This document shows positions 1 through 7,680 of a DNA stretch of 64,000 nt, one piece after another. The DNA is from Bordetella parapertussis (lineage in GTDB: Bacteria > Pseudomonadota > Gammaproteobacteria > Burkholderiales > Burkholderiaceae_A). The DNA lies in assembly GCA_945877235.1 (NCBI GenBank), contig CAMCRF010000006.1:46645-110644 (forward strand). The letters run 5' to 3'. The notes below the pieces were generated by a model. That model was not told the origin of the DNA and ran no database searches. It was given only the letters and a program-made list of their open reading frames with translations. The position numbers and the translations under genes are program-made. The first letter of the stretch is position 1. Each line of letters starts with the position of its first letter.

Positions 1-1324
1 AGAGAATGCCCTTCTGGCTTGGAGCGATGCGAATTTCAGTGATGGTCTCGGTGCGCGCCGAGTGTCGAAATGCGTTTTCGATCAGGTTTTCAAGCATTTT
101 GCTCAAGAGTTCTGCATCGCCCCAGACAAGGGGTAGGCCCGTTGCGGTGTAAACATTCAGAATGCCGCGGTTCTCATCCCTTAAGCGTCTTGTTCGCCGA
201 CCCGTCTCCTCGACAATTTCCTCAAGGGACTGCCAATTCGCGTGAATGGCGACTGAGCCAAGCCCATTGAGCTTGACCCAAGTCACGACATTGTCTGCCA
301 TGCTTGCTGCACGTCGGGTCTCTGTCTCGAGGCTGTGAAGAATAGAGAGCCGGTCTGGCGCTGGGTGATCGCCCTCGGATGCACGAAGGCTTGTTACCCC
401 GGCCAAAATAGTCGCCAGTGGGGTTCTGAGATCGTGTGCAATCGAGGCCAGCACTACGTTTCGTTGCTCCTCTTGTGCCTTCTCGACCAAGGCAGTCTGT
501 TGCCCCAAGGCGGCGTGGTGCCGCTGTAGGGCGAGACTCATTTGTTGGCCTAGCATGCGAAGCAGTGCAAGCCTTTTGGAAATTTCATCGTCGTTTTCTG
601 CCCAGGCACTCTGGTTTACGGCGACTCTCAGAATGCTCGATGTGTCGGGTTCGCATTCAATGGGTACACACCAGTAACGAAGCTGCGAGCCCTGATCCGT
701 ACGGGGCCCCGCAATTCTGCGGTGCCGCACGCACCAGCTGAAAATTTCTGGGTCGACCGTGTCTGGAATCGGGTCTCCGGTCTTGACTGTGACCGAGAGT
801 ACCTCGCTCTCCAGAATGGATGAGATTCGGGAGCGTCCTGCTTCGATCATGTCCTCTCTGGAGTCCATACCAATCACCAATTCGAGGAGCTCGCGCGCCA
901 GCGTCGACTGCTGTCTCTCGGACTCGGCCTTTGTGCGTTCTACCTGAAGTCGCAGCGTGAGTGCGCTGACGATGAGTGAGACCAGGAGTAGCCCGAGGAG
1001 GGCGATCCATGACTGGGGCGTATCAACCAGAAGTGTGTGTTTAGGAGGAATGAAAAAATAGTTCAGCCCAGCAACGGATCCGAGCGATGACGCAAGGCTC
1101 GCAAAAACGCCGGTTGCGTATCCGGCCAGCGCCGTTCCCATCAGATAGAGGATGAGTGCGCCCTCCAGACTGACCCAGCTGTCAAGCTCGGTCGCCAGCA
1201 GGGTGATGGCCGCGCTCCAGAGCAGACCCAAGAGCAGCTGCCAAAGGGGCCTGGCGAGCGGGGACTCGGCGGGGGAGAGGACTCGTGCAAACGTCATCTG
1301 GCGAGCGGGTTTTCTCTTTGGCAT
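1..1324 (-). CDS. KdpD-like sensor histidine kinase (DUF4118), C-terminus cut by window edge
   Basis: An open frame on the minus strand runs from an ATG at 1324 (alternative ATG at 1296) off the left edge, giving about 441 residues. Four hydrophobic segments lie at about residues 28-125, the layout of the DUF4118 membrane domain of KdpD. A linker follows, then a dimerisation/phosphoacceptor helix with H297 in ASIAHDLRTP, and an N-box (LENLIENAFRHS, about 411-422) where the ATPase domain begins. The N-terminal KdpD sensor domain and the Usp domain of full-length KdpD are absent, so this is the short form. It is divergent from a K+ channel gene, which suggests a role in potassium or turgor sensing, but that is inference. 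The partner regulator would lie outside the window. Confidence 0.85.
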   Translation of the reverse strand, partial: MPKRKPARQMTFARVLSPAESPLARPLWQLLLGLLWSAAITLLATELDSWVSLEGALILYLMGTALAGYATGVFASLASSLGSVAGLNYFFIPPKHTLLVDTPQSWIALLGLLLVSLIVSALTLRLQVERTKAESERQQSTLARELLELVIGMDSREDMIEAGRSRISSILESEVLSVTVKTGDPIPDTVDPEIFSWCVRHRRIAGPRTDQGSQLRYWCVPIECEPDTSSILRVAVNQSAWAENDDEISKRLALLRMLGQQMSLALQRHHAALGQQTALVEKAQEEQRNVVLASIAHDLRTPLATILAGVTSLRASEGDHPAPDRLSILHSLETETRRAASMADNVVTWVKLNGLGSVAIHANWQSLEEIVEETGRRTRRLRDENRGILNVYTATGLPLVWGDAELLSKMLENLIENAFRHSARTETITEIRIAPSQKGIL

Positions 1325-1386
1325 TTACACAACTTTTATATGGACTGTCTTTTACTGCAAGCACTTTTCAACGCCAAGGCCTTGCA

Positions 1387-2301
1387 ATGTCTAGTCTCCA
1401 TCACGTTCAAACGCGCATCATGCAAATCCTCGACAAGGGTGACGCATCAGACCTGCCGAGTCTTTGGTGTGATCGTGTGCTGTCTCTTCTGGTGCTCACA
1501 AACGTGGCTGCAGTCGTCCTAGAGTCCGTGCCTACAATTGAGGCTCGATACGGAGCCGAATTCGCTTTGTTTGAGTTTTTCAGCGTGATTGTATTCACTG
1601 CAGAGTACATCCTACGCGTATGGTCGGGCGGCGTGCGGTATGCATTGCCGGAGGGCGGCGCATGGCGTGGCCGAAAGGAGTACGCGTTCGGTTTTTATGG
1701 GATTGTCGACCTGCTCGCGATTCTCCCTTTTTATCTGCAGCTCATCTTCCCGGGTGCCGATTTGCGTGTGCTGCGCGTTTTGCGGCTTCTGAGGATCCTC
1801 AAGCTCTCCCACTACAGCTCAGCGCTTGAGGATTTGGCCGCAGCCGTTCGCTCTGAGGCTCGTTCTTTTTGGGCCGCACTCTACTTGCTACTCATTGTTA
1901 CGCTTCTCACCTCTAGCCTCATGTATTTCGCAGAAAACGAGGCACAGCCCGAGAAGTTCGGATCCATTCCGGAGGCCCTTTATTGGTCGCTGATCACGCT
2001 TACGACTGTTGGTTACGGGGACGTCACACCCGTCACGAGCATTGGGAAAATCTTGAGCGTAGTGACCGCCTTTCTGGGCGTGTGCACGGTAGCGATGTTG
2101 ACGGGTATTGTGTCCTCCGCCTTCGCGAACCAAATGGCTCGTCGTAAGGCAATTTACGAATCTGAGCTGAGGGAGGCCCTCTCTGACGGTGAAATATCTG
2201 ACGAGGAGCACCGTCGGCTTGAGGCTCTGCGCGAGGAATTCAACTTACCTGAGGAACAGATTCGCGCCATCATCGAGCGCGTCGAGAAGGGGAAGAATTA
2301 G
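1387..2301 (+). CDS. Voltage-gated potassium channel (ion transporter)
   Basis: A 304-residue inner-membrane protein of the six-helix voltage-gated cation channel family. The S4 voltage-sensor helix is visible at about 126-140 as arginines every third position (LRVLRVLRLLRILKL). The pore loop carries the K+ selectivity filter TVGYGD at 207-212. After the last helix the tail (about 250-304) is charged and helical. I start at the ATG at 1387 because the cytoplasmic N-terminus of related channels begins about 25-30 residues before S1; an in-frame upstream ATG at 1285 would overlap the divergent kinase gene. The neighbouring DUF4118 kinase supports a link to potassium homeostasis. Confidence 0.9.
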   Translation: MSSLHHVQTRIMQILDKGDASDLPSLWCDRVLSLLVLTNVAAVVLESVPTIEARYGAEFALFEFFSVIVFTAEYILRVWSGGVRYALPEGGAWRGRKEYAFGFYGIVDLLAILPFYLQLIFPGADLRVLRVLRLLRILKLSHYSSALEDLAAAVRSEARSFWAALYLLLIVTLLTSSLMYFAENEAQPEKFGSIPEALYWSLITLTTVGYGDVTPVTSIGKILSVVTAFLGVCTVAMLTGIVSSAFANQMARRKAIYESELREALSDGEISDEEHRRLEALREEFNLPEEQIRAIIERVEKGKN

Positions 2302-2311
2302 GAGCGTTTGG

Positions 2312-2331
2312 GCATTAAACTATGTAAATGC
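2312..2331. promoter_or_regulatory. Imperfect 20-bp dyad over the start of the zrg-like operon
   Basis: GCATTAAACTATGTAAATGC is an imperfect palindrome (7 of 10 base pairs match) that overlaps the start codon of the DUF2796 gene at 2328. Zinc-uptake operons are usually repressed by Zur at AT-rich palindromes, so this is a candidate operator. The match to the usual Zur consensus is weak. Confidence 0.25.
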
Positions 2332-2852
2332 TCAGCCAATACGCATACCTTAATGCTGTCTTCGTTGTGCTCTCGCTTTTGGGCCCCCAATCCCAAGCCT
2401 CTGGCTACCCGCATGCACATGGCTCTGTAGAGGTTGAATTGGTTCTGGAGTCCAATGGTCTGATGACTGGACGGCTCTTCGGCGCAATAGATGGCTTCCT
2501 TCCCTTCGAACACGCCCCCAAAACAGAGGCGCAGCGCAGACAGCTTTTGGAGCTTCAACAGCATCTGACCCGCTTGGACTGGCTGCTCACAGTGAACCCT
2601 GAGGGCCAGTGTCTGAGCAAGACCATGCGGGCCGACTCCTCACTTTTTCGGGCCAGGGTGAAGTCTGGTCATGCGGACCTTGAGGTGCAATTCTCCTTGC
2701 AGTGCGCGAGCCCCTCGCTCGTGAGGATCATTTCGTTTCCTGTTTTCGTGAATGCCAAAAGGCTCAAGAAGATCGAGCTTGAGTATGTCGGACCGCAAGG
2801 CCAGTCAAAGGCAGTCTTAAGTCCTCGCAAGCCGCAGTTCGTTCTGCCATGA
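2328..2852 (+). CDS. zrgA: DUF2796 (ZrgA-like) periplasmic zinc-uptake protein
   Basis: A 174-residue exported protein: hydrophobic signal segment at 1-24, then a domain opening with PHAHGSVEVE, typical of DUF2796. The best studied relative is Vibrio cholerae ZrgA, a periplasmic component of a zinc-regulated uptake locus. Many relatives carry a His/Asp-rich insert; here only a few histidines are visible, so direct zinc binding is uncertain. It is followed without a gap by an ABC ATPase (start codon overlapping the stop), a permease and a DUF3299 protein, the same gene families as zrgABCDE. The assignment to zinc rests on that context. There is no clear Shine-Dalgarno sequence before the ATG. 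Confidence 0.75.
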   Translation: MLSQYAYLNAVFVVLSLLGPQSQASGYPHAHGSVEVELVLESNGLMTGRLFGAIDGFLPFEHAPKTEAQRRQLLELQQHLTRLDWLLTVNPEGQCLSKTMRADSSLFRARVKSGHADLEVQFSLQCASPSLVRIISFPVFVNAKRLKKIELEYVGPQGQSKAVLSPRKPQFVLP

Positions 2853-3568
2853 TGCGGTCTGAGGCGCCGTGGCCACTGGACTCGCAGGTACTTCGGCTTA
2901 AGCGACTACGTTTCGGGTGGCCCTCGTCCCCACGATTGGTCGCGATCGATGATCTTGTCCTTGGTGCTGGGGGAACCCTATTCATTGGCGGACCGAGTGG
3001 TTCCGGTAAGTCCACACTCTTGGGTTTGCTCAGCGGCGTGATAAAAGCCAGTGAGGGCGAGTGTTGCGTTTCAGGAGTCGATTTTTCTCGTGCATCGCCC
3101 ACGCTGCGAGATCGTATTCGTGCAGACTCGCTCGGGGTGATTTTCCAGCAATTTAACCTGCTGCCCTATCTGTCCGTGGCTGAAAATGTGCAGCTTTCGC
3201 TCTCGTTTTCTGCGCTTCGCCGTCAGCAGTCACGGGCGATCTATGGGTCTGAGGCGCAACAGGCCGAGCACCTGCTCAACGCGTTGGGCCTTCCCCGGTC
3301 GTTATGGCGTCAGCCAGCGCACCAGTTGTCCGTGGGCCAGCAGCAGCGCGTTGCCGTTTGCCGCGCGCTAATGGGAGCCCCGCGTTTGATTATTGCCGAT
3401 GAGCCCACCTCAGCGCTCGATGAAGATAATCGATGCGCATTCTTGGAGCTTTTGCTTCAGACCCGACAAGAGCAGGGCGCTGCATTGGTAATGGTCAGCC
3501 ACGATTTGCGCATGGCCACCGCATTCGAGCAGACGCTCGTCCTGGGCGCTGGGGGGGGCTCCTCATGA
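2849..3568 (+). CDS. ABC transporter ATP-binding protein of zrg-like operon
   Basis: A 239-residue cytoplasmic ATPase. Visible motifs: Walker A GPSGSGKST at 48-56, Q-loop VIFQQFNLL about 97-105, signature LSVGQQQR at 160-167, Walker B LIIADE at 180-185 followed by the D-loop SALD. The type is the MacB/LolD subfamily that pairs with FtsX-like permeases, matching the next gene. Its ATG overlaps the stop of the DUF2796 gene, and its own TGA overlaps the ATG of the permease, so the operon is translationally coupled. The likely role is to power metal transfer or mechanochemical work by the DUF2796/permease complex. Confidence 0.88.
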   Translation: MMRSEAPWPLDSQVLRLKRLRFGWPSSPRLVAIDDLVLGAGGTLFIGGPSGSGKSTLLGLLSGVIKASEGECCVSGVDFSRASPTLRDRIRADSLGVIFQQFNLLPYLSVAENVQLSLSFSALRRQQSRAIYGSEAQQAEHLLNALGLPRSLWRQPAHQLSVGQQQRVAVCRALMGAPRLIIADEPTSALDEDNRCAFLELLLQTRQEQGAALVMVSHDLRMATAFEQTLVLGAGGGSS

Positions 3569-4845
3569 GGACTTGGCTGTACCTCGCTTTTGCCAGCGCG
3601 TGGTCCCGCCGATTGGCACTCACGTTGGTTGTGTTCTCCGTGTCGGTCTCTGCGGCTTTGTTGCTGCTCGTGGCGCAGATCCGGGCCGATGCGCGAGCCA
3701 GCTTTTCGAGTGCAGTGAGCGGCATAGACTTGATCGTGGGTCCTCGAGGAAGCGCTACCGAGCTCTTGATGTACAGCATTTTTCAACTGGGGCGCCCGAC
3801 GCGCAACATCTCAGCGCAATCAGAGCAACAGGTTGCAGCGCTTCCCGGCGTTCAATGGGTCATACCCCTACAACTTGGCGACAGCTATCGCGGGCACGCA
3901 GTGTGGGGGACTCGTGCAGCCTTTTTCGAACGCTTTAAGGTGCGGACCGAATCGCTGCAATGGTCCCAGGGCAGACCCTTTTCGGGGGTTTTTGAGGTGG
4001 CTCTGGGTTCAGATCTGGCCGAGAAGTTTGGGCATGCCCTAGGGGACTCGATCGCCCTGACCCATGGGGCGGGTGGGCCTCTGTCCCAGGAGCACACTCA
4101 GACACCATTCACCGTGGTCGGAATCCTTCAACCGACGGGTGGGCCTATCGACCGCGCGGCACTGATCTCGGTGGAGGGATATGAGGCCATTCACCTTGGG
4201 TGGGGCGTCGGTGAATTCCAGGGGCTCGGTGGGCGTCTTCTTGGGCCCGGTGTGCTGCCAAACTTGGAGGCGGTGCAGGACCTTCAGCCCACGGAAGTTA
4301 CGAGCTTGCTCATCGGCCTGGAGTCTCGTGGCCAGGTTTTCTCGGTACGACGCGCCATTGAGTCGCTGCAGACTGAGCCTCTCATGGCAATTCTGCCGGG
4401 TGTCGCGCTCGATGATCTGTGGCGCGCTATGGCCATTGGGGAGAGTAGTCTCCTGTTGATTGGCGGACTGGTAGCCCTAGCGAGCGTTATGTCTGTTAGC
4501 GCCGTCTTGTTGGTCTCTTTGTCGGTGCGTCGGAGAGAGTTCTCAATCCTTAGGGCGATTGGCGCTCGACCCCAAGGCCTGCTCTATATGGTGCTGCTTG
4601 AGTCACTCTTGGTCTGTGCTGCTGGCCTTCTTTTTGGTTTTTTGACTCAACAATCTCTGGTTTATTTTGCCGCTGACTGGATGCGGATTGAGTTTGGTAT
4701 CGTGCTGCACCCGTTCCGTGTGCCGCTAGAGGGATGGTGGGCCCTTGGAGGGGTCACCTTGCTCTCGGCGCTCGTCAGTTTGCTCCCCGCGGCACGCGCC
4801 TACCAGATGAGTATTCAAGACGGATTGAGCCCCCCGCATGTCTAA
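3565..4845 (+). CDS. ABC transporter permease, FtsX/MacB type, of zrg-like operon
   Basis: A 426-residue inner-membrane protein with the MacB/LolCE topology. There is one helix near the N-terminus (about 14-36), a long periplasmic domain, then three helices in the C-terminal 140 residues, the FtsX domain. The start at 3565 (ATGA overlap with the ATPase stop) is chosen over an in-frame ATG at 3433 that lies inside the ATPase gene. It overlaps the DUF3299 gene by 8 bases. In the zrg context it is expected to work with the ATPase and the DUF2796 protein in zinc uptake. FtsX-type permeases often do not move solute directly, so the mechanism is open. Confidence 0.85.
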   Translation: MRTWLYLAFASAWSRRLALTLVVFSVSVSAALLLLVAQIRADARASFSSAVSGIDLIVGPRGSATELLMYSIFQLGRPTRNISAQSEQQVAALPGVQWVIPLQLGDSYRGHAVWGTRAAFFERFKVRTESLQWSQGRPFSGVFEVALGSDLAEKFGHALGDSIALTHGAGGPLSQEHTQTPFTVVGILQPTGGPIDRAALISVEGYEAIHLGWGVGEFQGLGGRLLGPGVLPNLEAVQDLQPTEVTSLLIGLESRGQVFSVRRAIESLQTEPLMAILPGVALDDLWRAMAIGESSLLLIGGLVALASVMSVSAVLLVSLSVRRREFSILRAIGARPQGLLYMVLLESLLVCAAGLLFGFLTQQSLVYFAADWMRIEFGIVLHPFRVPLEGWWALGGVTLLSALVSLLPAARAYQMSIQDGLSPPHV

Positions 4846-5401
4846 ACGAAAGCCATTTCTCCTTGCCAGCATCACGCTGATTGCCTCGCTTCTGGTGGCT
4901 GCTTCAATGGTTTTTGCACAGCCAGCAAAGGTGATCACCTGGGATGACCTCATGGATGTGAAATGGGTCAAAGAGATTCAGGCAGAAATGCTTGCCCTGG
5001 GGCGACTGGGCTTTCTAAAAGATGGTTCTCCTCAAGCCGATCGCGCCATGAATAAGCTCAGAGAAAAATGGGATGCCGCACCGGTGGTGGAGACCTACGC
5101 AGGTCAGCGCATCAAGATTGCGGGCTACGTGGTCCCACTTGAAGCGACGCGAGATGCGCAGCGCGAATTTCTCCTGGTGCCTTATTTTGGTGCCTGTATT
5201 CATACGCCGCCACCGCCTGCGAACCAGATCATTCTGGTCTCGCCCACCCCGGGAAGCGCCATCTCGAAGGTTCCCGAGAGCATGTCGACAGTTTGGGTCG
5301 AGGGAACACTCCACATGACCCGTACCACGACCAGCCAGGGGGTGACGGGCTATCAGGTGAAGGCGGATCGGGTCAGTGCGTATCAAGAGAAGGCACGATA
5401 A
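4838..5401 (+). CDS. DUF3299 lipoprotein-like exported protein (ZrgE-like)
   Basis: A 187-residue exported protein. Signal peptide at 1-27 ending VFAQP. The hallmark DUF3299 segment is FLLVPYFGACIHTPPPPANQ at 111-130, holding a conserved Cys and His next to a proline run. Related proteins sit in zrg-type zinc loci and beside MacB-like ABC transporters. Its 8-base overlap with the permease marks it as the last gene of this operon. The biochemical role is unknown; a metal-binding or chaperone function is suggested only by the Cys/His motif and context. Confidence 0.8.
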   Translation: MSKRKPFLLASITLIASLLVAASMVFAQPAKVITWDDLMDVKWVKEIQAEMLALGRLGFLKDGSPQADRAMNKLREKWDAAPVVETYAGQRIKIAGYVVPLEATRDAQREFLLVPYFGACIHTPPPPANQIILVSPTPGSAISKVPESMSTVWVEGTLHMTRTTTSQGVTGYQVKADRVSAYQEKAR

Positions 5402-5459
5402 CTTTTCGTACATCAAATACACTGCGTTATAAATTTTTCGAATGAAAGCGACCGAGATT

Positions 5460-6530
5460 ATGAGCAAGCAGTACAAAATCGCCTGCATCCCCGGTGATGG
5501 TATTGGCAAGGAAGTCGTACCTGCGGGGCAGGTATTTCTGGAAGCAATCGCCGCCGCGATGGGGACGTTCTCGTTTAAATTTTCAAGCTTTGATTGGGGC
5601 GGGGACTACTACCGATCCCACGGTGTCATGATGCCGGCCGATGGCCTTGAGTCCCTTAAAGATCAAGACGCCATTCTCTTTGGCTCTGCCGGAGACCCCC
5701 ACATTCCCGACCACATCACGCTCTGGGGCTTGAGGCTCAAAATATGCCAAGGGTTCGACCAGTATGCGAACGTCCGTCCGACCAGAATCCTTCCCGGTAT
5801 TCAAAGCCCTCTGCGAAGCTGTGAGCCCGGAAGCTTTGACTGGGTGATCGTGCGCGAGAACTCCGAAGGTGAGTATTCGGGTGTTGGGGGGCGGGCCCAC
5901 CAGGGGCACCCGATCGAAGTCGCAACAGACGTCTCCATGATGACTCGGGTTGGCGTGACACGCATTCTGCGATACGCCTTCGAACTCGCACGCTCGCGCC
6001 CACGTAAACAGTTGACGGTCGTTACCAAATCTAATGCACAGCGACATGCCATGGTCATGTGGGATGAAATCGCTCTGGAAGTCTCAAGAGATTACCCAGA
6101 TGTGAAGTGGGATAAAGAGCTGGTGGATGCGGCCACGGCTCGCATGGTGAATCGCCCCCAATCTCTGGACACGATTGTTGCGACTAACCTGCATGCCGAT
6201 ATCTTGAGCGACTTGGCGGCTGCTCTTGCAGGAAGCTTGGGTATTGCTCCAACGGGAAATATTGACCCAGAACGTCGTTATCCCTCGATGTTTGAGCCAA
6301 TACACGGCTCGGCATTTGACATCATGGGGAAAGGTCTTGCGAACCCTGTTGGTACCTTTTGGTCGGTGGTCATGCTGCTAGAGCACATTGGTGAGCCGGA
6401 GGCTGCAAAACGAGCCATGAAGGCCATCGAGACTGTGACGGCGGTTCCCGCCCTGCACACCCGAGATCTCGGCGGCACGGCCACCACTGAGCAGGTGACG
6501 CAAGCGGCCTGCAAGGCACTTGCTGCCTAG
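5460..6530 (+). CDS. ttuC: Tartrate dehydrogenase/decarboxylase-type beta-decarboxylating dehydrogenase
   Basis: A 356-residue member of the isopropylmalate/isocitrate dehydrogenase family, closest in pattern to tartrate dehydrogenase TtuC (NAD+ and divalent metal; oxidises or decarboxylates tartrate and D-malate). Visible marks: GDGIGKE near the N-terminus, FDWGGDYYRSHGVMMP (the tartrate/malate subgroup form), RENSEGEYSG, and the C-terminal FEPIHGSA and GLANPVGTFWS. I choose the ATG at 5460 because GAG lies 4 bases upstream; the ATG at 5442 has no ribosome site. It heads a run with a TAXI-TRAP transporter and a CoA-transferase, suggesting C4 hydroxy-acid use. True LeuB is less likely because no leuCD lies next to it and the motif differs. 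Confidence 0.82.
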   Translation: MSKQYKIACIPGDGIGKEVVPAGQVFLEAIAAAMGTFSFKFSSFDWGGDYYRSHGVMMPADGLESLKDQDAILFGSAGDPHIPDHITLWGLRLKICQGFDQYANVRPTRILPGIQSPLRSCEPGSFDWVIVRENSEGEYSGVGGRAHQGHPIEVATDVSMMTRVGVTRILRYAFELARSRPRKQLTVVTKSNAQRHAMVMWDEIALEVSRDYPDVKWDKELVDAATARMVNRPQSLDTIVATNLHADILSDLAAALAGSLGIAPTGNIDPERRYPSMFEPIHGSAFDIMGKGLANPVGTFWSVVMLLEHIGEPEAAKRAMKAIETVTAVPALHTRDLGGTATTEQVTQAACKALAA

Positions 6531-6624
6531 CCAGACGCGGGCTCCACTGGGGTTTTTCCTATCGGGAAAAAGCGGAAAATCTGGTAGCGTCGCGACAGTA
6601 CTGACCAACAACAGGAGTTCTTAC

Positions 6625-7608
6625 ATGTTCAAGATTCGCACACTGGCAAAAGTAGCGCTCGCCGCTACCGTTGCTCTCACGACTGCGACCGCAGCGGTTG
6701 CAGCAGACAAGTCCAAATGGCCCAAGAGCATCACCCTAGGAACGGCCTCGGTCGGTGGCACCTATTTTGTTTACGGTGGTGTTGTGGCCACGCTGCTCAC
6801 TGAAAAGCTTGGCATCCAGGTGTCCACGCAGCAGACTCAGGGCCCGGTCTCCAACCTGATGCTGGTGAACTCCAACAAGGCTGAGCTCGGCATGACCACC
6901 ATGGGTCCTGCACTGCATGCTTGGAACGGCACAGGCTGGGCAAAGGACAATGGACAGATGCGCAACATGCGCGCTGCCTTCCCCATGTACGACACGCCCT
7001 TCCACTTTGTGACCCTTCAGTCCAAAGGCATCAAGTCGGTTGCCGACCTGAACGGCAAGATCGTCGGCGTGGGCCCCAAAGCTGGCACGTGCGGCACATA
7101 CTTCCCCATGATGTTTGATGCGCTTGGTCTGAAGGTCACCGTTCGCTACGGTGGTGCATCGGACATGGGTAATCAGCTGGGCGATGGCCTCATCGACGTT
7201 TTTGCATTCTGCGCAGGCGTGCCCATTTCGGCTTTCTCTGCCATCGATGCAACCAAGCCTGCAGTGTTTTTCACCTACACCGCTGACGAGCTCGCCAAGC
7301 TGAAGAAGGCCATGCCGGAGCTATCTGACTCGGTCATTCCCAAGGGCACCTACAAATCCCAGAAGGAAGACCACAAGACGGTGGGTCTGTTTAACTTCTT
7401 CATCGTTCACAAAGACCTCCCGGATGACCTCGTCTATGAGATCACCAAGGCCGTGATGGAGAACAATCCCCGCATGGTTCAAGGCCATAGCGCAGCATCA
7501 GAGACGATTCCTGCGAATGCGGTTGCCAACGGCTTCCTCACATTCCACCCGGGTGCTGCCAAGTACTTCAAAGAGAAGGGCATCAAGCTCAACCCGGCTG
7601 CACTGTAA
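6625..7608 (+). CDS. TAXI-family TRAP transporter solute-binding protein
   Basis: A 327-residue periplasmic binding protein of the TAXI type. Signal peptide at 1-27 (cleavage after AAVAA). The mature start reads ITLGTASVGGTYFVYGG, the TAXI signature. The start at 6625 is fixed by AGGAG at 6613-6617; an in-frame ATG at 6520 lies inside the previous gene. It is followed by a hairpin terminator and then the fused TRAP membrane gene, so this subunit is probably made in excess. The ligand is unknown; the upstream tartrate-dehydrogenase-type enzyme suggests a small di- or hydroxy-carboxylate. Confidence 0.9.
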   Translation: MFKIRTLAKVALAATVALTTATAAVAADKSKWPKSITLGTASVGGTYFVYGGVVATLLTEKLGIQVSTQQTQGPVSNLMLVNSNKAELGMTTMGPALHAWNGTGWAKDNGQMRNMRAAFPMYDTPFHFVTLQSKGIKSVADLNGKIVGVGPKAGTCGTYFPMMFDALGLKVTVRYGGASDMGNQLGDGLIDVFAFCAGVPISAFSAIDATKPAVFFTYTADELAKLKKAMPELSDSVIPKGTYKSQKEDHKTVGLFNFFIVHKDLPDDLVYEITKAVMENNPRMVQGHSAASETIPANAVANGFLTFHPGAAKYFKEKGIKLNPAAL

Positions 7609-7626
7609 GTTTTCGTTTCTCTAAAC

Positions 7627-7660
7627 AACCCCCGACGGTCAAAGACCCCGGGGGTTTTTT
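7627..7660 (+). terminator. Intrinsic terminator/attenuator between TRAP binding protein and permease
   Basis: The arms AACCCCCG (7627-7634) and CGGGGGTT (7649-7656) form a GC-rich stem followed by a run of T ending at 7660. Placed between the binding protein and the membrane gene, it would let partial read-through set the ratio of binding protein to membrane subunit. Confidence 0.8.
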
Positions 7661-7680
7661 GCAAGCACTCCAAACCAAGA

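Noticed and set aside
5460..6530. 3-isopropylmalate dehydrogenase (LeuB)
   Set aside because: FDWGGDYYRSHGVMMP and the transporter context fit the tartrate/malate subgroup better.
6553..6571. Hairpin TTTTTCC-TATCG-GGAAAAA between ttuC and the TAXI gene as a terminator
   Set aside because: The stem is AT-rich and no T-run follows on the plus strand; not convincing as a terminator.
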